Assembly: GCA_016868875.1 (NCBI GenBank)
Contig: VGFN01000054.1
Location: 1-7,100 of the forward strand
Length of the DNA stretch: 7,100 nt
Direction: 5' to 3'
Origin: Bacteroidota bacterium
GTDB taxonomy: Bacteria; Bacteroidota; Bacteroidia; UBA7662
The notes under the pieces were generated by a model, which was given only the letters and a program-made list of their open reading frames with translations, had not been told where the DNA came from and made no database searches. Positions 4,777-7,100 of this stretch are shown here, piece after piece (the first letter of the stretch is position 1; every line of letters starts with the position of its first letter). A program made the translations under genes and the position numbers.

Positions 4777-7100
4777 ATGAGAACCAACTTGTTATTCTGC
4801 ATTGCGGCCATGGTCGTAACAGCCTGCACCCACAGGTCCATTCCGACGGCCAAGCCTACGGGGGCAAGCCCATTTTCTGAAAACGTGGCCACCTTAAGCG
4901 CTATCCAAAACGATACAACCCCCGCATGGACTCAATGGTACCGGGCATCCAGGCCCCTGGATTTCCGCTTGGTTCACACCAAGCTTGATCTCAAACCCCT
5001 CTTCGAGACCGCCCAATTGGAAGGCAAAGCATGGATCCGCATGCAAGTTGGATTTTATCCCGTTCAAAGCGTTGACTTGGATGCCCAAGGATTTACCATC
5101 CGTCGGTTGGCCATGCGTACCCTCGATGCGGATTCAAACCGCTGGATTGAACTAGCCTACCGCTACAACCGCAAGGTGGTTTCGGCCAAATTGCCCAAAA
5201 CCCTGGCGGGCGGAACCGCTCTGGAGATTCACATGGACTACCTCGCCTCTCCGGACTCCTTGAATGCGGGGGCGGGATCGGCGGCAATCCAAGGCGAAAA
5301 GGGCCTGTACTTCATCCGTCCAGATTCGGTTTACCCCGATAAGCCCCTTCAAGTTTGGACGCAGGGCGAAACGGATCATAATTCTTGTTGGTTCCCCACC
5401 ATCGACGCCCCTAACCAGAAAATGACCCAGCAAATTTCGATTCGGGTGGATACGGCCATGGTGACCCTTTCCAACGGAATCATGGTGGGCTCCACTCGGC
5501 ATGAGGACGGAACCCGAACGGACACCTGGTCGCATAACCTACTGCACGCGCCCTACCTGGCCATGATTGCGGCGGGCAAATTCTCAGTGACCAAGGATAC
5601 GTGGAGAAATATTCCGGTGCACTATTATGTAGAGCCTCAATATGCGCCCTTGGCGGCTCGAATATTCCACAGGACTCCCGATATGCTTGACTATTACTCC
5701 AAAGTTCTTGGGGTGGATTATCCTTGGTCGAGCTACCATCAAATTGCCGTGAGGGATTTCGTGTCCGGGGCGATGGAAAATACCGGGGCTGTCGTGTTTG
5801 GTCAATGGGCCCAACGAAGCGCCAGGGAATTGGTCGATGGGTCCGCAGAAGGCACGGTGGCCCACGAAATGTTCCATCATTGGTTTGGCGATCTGGTCAC
5901 CTGCGAGAGTTGGAGCAACCTTAGCCTCAACGAATCCTTTGCTACGTACGGGACGCCGCTGTGGTACGAACACGCCTACGGTCGAGAAGAGGCCGACGCG
6001 GCCTTGGAGGGCAACCTGCGTGATTATTTGGCAGAATCCCGCCGCAAACAAGTGGATCTTATCCGGTATTATTACGAAGACAACGAGGACATGTTTGATC
6101 GGCACAGCTATGCCAAAGGAGCGAGAGTTCTTCATATGTTACGAAACGAGATTGGCGACAAGGCCTTCTTCGAGTCCCTTCGCTTGTACCTCACCAAGCA
6201 TCGCTTCAAAGCAGCAGAAATTCATGATTTTCGTATCGTTTGCGAAGAGGTCACCGGAAGGGATTTGCAGGTTTTCTTCAACCAGTGGTTCTTGTCCAAG
6301 GGGCACCCTGTGCTTTCGATAAAATACCGTTATGACCAAGACGCTAAACAATGTGTTTTCAATATTGCCCAGAAACACAGCGCAATTCCGGGCAAGCTCT
6401 TTTCCTTGCCGATTCAGCTTGAATTTTACTTTTACGATTCATCCACTTCCCGGCGAATCGTCCTCGACAAGCAAGAACAAGAATTTCGTTTTGATTTGCC
6501 CCTGCCGGTATGGACGGGGCATGATTTGGGGAGAATTCTCCTGTGCGAATACGACGATCAACGAACTTTTGAAGAATTTGTTTTGCAATTCAAGGGGGGG
6601 CTTTTTTACTACGATCGCAAAAGGGCGCTTGAGCAACTTCTTCGCAATCCACTATTCTTTGGGGCTTGGAACGACCCCGCCAAGGTCACCGAGGCTATGG
6701 AATACCAAAACATTGTTACACGCGCCTTGCAGGACCCTTCTCCGGTTATCCGATCCTTGGCGGCAGAATCCATTCCCGTTCACGTGCTGAAGCAAGATCC
6801 TCTGCTTTATAAGTTGCTCGGTAAAACTGTGGAATCCGATACTCGATCCTCCGTTCGCCAAAAGGCGCTGATCAAAATCCTTGAAACCTCGGACTCTGGC
6901 AAAGCCTTGGAAGCAGGGTGGTTGGAGCAGGTACTGAGCAAGGATTCATCGTTGCTCGTTGCAGCGGCTGGCTTGAAGGGTTTGGTCAAAGACCAAGCGG
7001 CTAAAGCTCTCGCCACAGCGCGAAGCCTCGAAAGCGAGCCCACCATGGTCGGTGCTTTATTGGATTTTTATGCCCAGCACGGGGAAAGCCAAGACCTCTC
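4777..7100 (+). CDS. M1-family zinc aminopeptidase, lipoprotein (runs off the right edge)
   Basis: The frame stays open from the ATG at 4777 to the window end (774 full codons), with an in-frame stop at 4738-4740 upstream. M1 enzymes remove N-terminal residues from peptides. Residues 1-17 look like a lipoprotein signal (MRTNLLFCIAAMVVTAC) with lipid-bearing Cys17, so the enzyme is likely anchored in an envelope membrane. The N-terminal beta domain (about 56-260) has DFRLVHTKLDL and WTQGETDHNSCWFPTIDAPNQ (Gln196 and Glu198). The catalytic domain has the substrate-binding GAMEN at 331-335 and HEMFHHWFGD with zinc ligands His363 and His367 and catalytic Glu364. Zinc ligand Glu386 lies in LNESFA, 18 residues after His367, and the likely transition-state Tyr445 in SYAKGARVLHMLR. 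All key residues are intact. From about residue 600 the sequence becomes helical and HEAT-like (DPSPVIRSLAAESIP, SSVRQKALIKIL). Members are usually around 800-850 aa, so only the end is missing. Substrate specificity cannot be read from sequence. Confidence 0.95.
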   Translation, partial: MRTNLLFCIAAMVVTACTHRSIPTAKPTGASPFSENVATLSAIQNDTTPAWTQWYRASRPLDFRLVHTKLDLKPLFETAQLEGKAWIRMQVGFYPVQSVDLDAQGFTIRRLAMRTLDADSNRWIELAYRYNRKVVSAKLPKTLAGGTALEIHMDYLASPDSLNAGAGSAAIQGEKGLYFIRPDSVYPDKPLQVWTQGETDHNSCWFPTIDAPNQKMTQQISIRVDTAMVTLSNGIMVGSTRHEDGTRTDTWSHNLLHAPYLAMIAAGKFSVTKDTWRNIPVHYYVEPQYAPLAARIFHRTPDMLDYYSKVLGVDYPWSSYHQIAVRDFVSGAMENTGAVVFGQWAQRSARELVDGSAEGTVAHEMFHHWFGDLVTCESWSNLSLNESFATYGTPLWYEHAYGREEADAALEGNLRDYLAESRRKQVDLIRYYYEDNEDMFDRHSYAKGARVLHMLRNEIGDKAFFESLRLYLTKHRFKAAEIHDFRIVCEEVTGRDLQVFFNQWFLSKGHPVLSIKYRYDQDAKQCVFNIAQKHSAIPGKLFSLPIQLEFYFYDSSTSRRIVLDKQEQEFRFDLPLPVWTGHDLGRILLCEYDDQRTFEEFVLQFKGGLFYYDRKRALEQLLRNPLFFGAWNDPAKVTEAMEYQNIVTRALQDPSPVIRSLAAESIPVHVLKQDPLLYKLLGKTVESDTRSSVRQKALIKILETSDSGKALEAGWLEQVLSKDSSLLVAAAGLKGLVKDQAAKALATARSLESEPTMVGALLDFYAQHGESQDL

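Noticed and set aside
5584..6135. A 183-codon minus-strand frame inside the M1 peptidase gene.
   Set aside because: The plus-strand frame here holds the GAMEN, HEXXH and NE motifs in the right spacing, so the minus frame is a shadow.

Overview
The window looks like chromosomal DNA from a member of the Bacteroidota. Three things support this. There is a Type IX secretion (T9SS) C-terminal sorting domain. Two surface-type proteins are built from modules typical of this phylum. Exact matches to the Bacteroidota -7 promoter box (TAnnTTTG) lie upstream of three of the genes. I cannot place it more finely from sequence alone.

Layout, left to right. (1) Positions 1-263, minus strand: the N-terminal part of rimP (ribosome maturation factor), cut by the window edge. 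(2) Positions 264-491: intergenic DNA holding the terminator of the next gene, a probable rimP promoter, and a second terminator-like hairpin that would lie inside the rimP leader. (3) Positions 492-4128, minus strand: two secreted modular proteins separated by 46 nt and probably co-transcribed from a promoter near 4150. The upstream one (457 aa) has a signal peptide, a small beta domain, dockerin-like calcium-loop repeats, a cohesin-like domain and a T9SS sorting domain. The downstream one (738 aa) has a signal peptide, a Bacteroidota head domain, 36 uninterrupted collagen Gly-X-Y triplets, three Fn3-like repeats and a terminal cohesin-like domain. (4) Positions 4193-4738, minus strand: a 181-aa biotin carboxyl carrier protein with an intact ESMKM biotinylation site. 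(5) Positions 4777 to the right edge, plus strand: a lipoprotein M1-family zinc aminopeptidase, open to the end of the window. It is divergent from the carrier gene across only 38 bp.

The housekeeping genes (rimP, biotin carrier, M1 peptidase) look ordinary. The part most worth attention is the pair of surface proteins. Their dockerin-like and cohesin-like modules, encoded side by side, suggest that they may form a non-covalent extracellular assembly: a T9SS-exported partner and a long collagen/Fn3 fibre-like partner. That interaction is inferred from domain content and gene order; the sequence does not prove it.
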